Below, piece after piece: positions 41,150-41,170 of a stretch of DNA of 41,170 nt. The DNA comes from Azonexus sp. GTDB taxonomy: Bacteria > Pseudomonadota > Gammaproteobacteria > Burkholderiales > Rhodocyclaceae. Below the pieces are notes generated by a model. That model ran no database searches. It was not told the DNA's origin and was given only the letters and a program-made list of their open reading frames with translations. Position numbers and translations under genes: made by a program. The DNA is taken from the NCBI RefSeq assembly GCF_030824335.1, contig NZ_JAVBXX010000029.1, positions 1-41,170 of the forward strand, written 5' to 3'. Within the stretch, counting starts at the first letter, position 1. The number at the start of each line of letters is the position of its first letter.

Positions 41150-41170
41150 GGCTAAAGCTCCTTGATCTCA

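Overview
The window looks like ordinary chromosome from a GC-rich betaproteobacterium, most like the Rhodocyclales (Dechloromonas/Azonexus type). The evidence is gene content and order: rsmI/yraN/gmhA-diaA/dolP, uvrA next to a YajR-like transporter and ssb, a long-form dihydroorotase-type pyrC, a second infA, and long-type leuA beside an Lrp regulator. The genus is an inference. No phage, insertion sequence, CRISPR array, tRNA or rRNA was seen.

Layout. 1-2.4 kb: the RNase P RNA gene (minus strand, cut by the window edge), then upp-uraA for uracil salvage. 2.6-7.4 kb: an unrecognised membrane protein, dinB, a B12-binding radical SAM protein (DUF4080 type) and a thiopurine methyltransferase. 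7.5-11.2 kb: an Lrp/AsnC regulator divergent from leuA, then a transglutaminase-like protein and a second infA that starts with TTG. 11.3-12.7 kb: a small lipoprotein and pyrC. 12.8-15.7 kb: rsmI divergent from yraN, a secreted HIRAN protein, gmhA/diaA and dolP. 15.8-17.9 kb: a small membrane protein and a two-RCK potassium channel. 17.9-21 kb: a signalling pair, a PAS-MCP and a PAS/HD-GYP/hemerythrin protein. 21.3-24.4 kb: hldE C-terminal-type adenylyltransferase, then HDOD, ssb and a YajR-like MFS transporter on the minus strand. 24.5-29.4 kb: a secreted MORN/WG-repeat protein divergent from uvrA. 29.5-31.3 kb: a toxin-antitoxin pair, dgkA and an unrecognised membrane protein. 31.3-35.8 kb: an AddA/RecB-like helicase-nuclease and an outer-membrane-type protein. 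36-41.2 kb: a DUF3422 protein, purC, an M3 oligopeptidase, and a two-gene unit (small membrane protein plus GYF_2 protein) that continues past the window.

Themes: nucleotide metabolism (upp, uraA, pyrC, purC), DNA repair (dinB, ssb, uvrA, AddA-like), heptose/envelope (gmhA, hldE-C, dolP, dgkA, rsmI neighbourhood) and redox/oxygen signalling (MCP plus HD-GYP-hemerythrin).

The most unusual signal is not a gene. The 11-mer GTTGACCGCAA occurs 12 times exactly (7 on +, 5 on -) against about 0.02 expected by chance. It lies in unrelated genes, in several reading frames and in both orientations, and once between genes. This is the pattern of a DNA-uptake-type sequence or another genome-wide DNA-level signal, and it shares the core TGCGGT with the Pasteurellaceae uptake sequence. 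A second dispersed element is a ~27-bp unit built around an interrupted palindrome (TGGYCC..GGRCCA). It is present as three tandem copies just upstream of the channel operon and again at the 5' end of the AddA-like gene, where it reads in frame as a nine-residue repeat.
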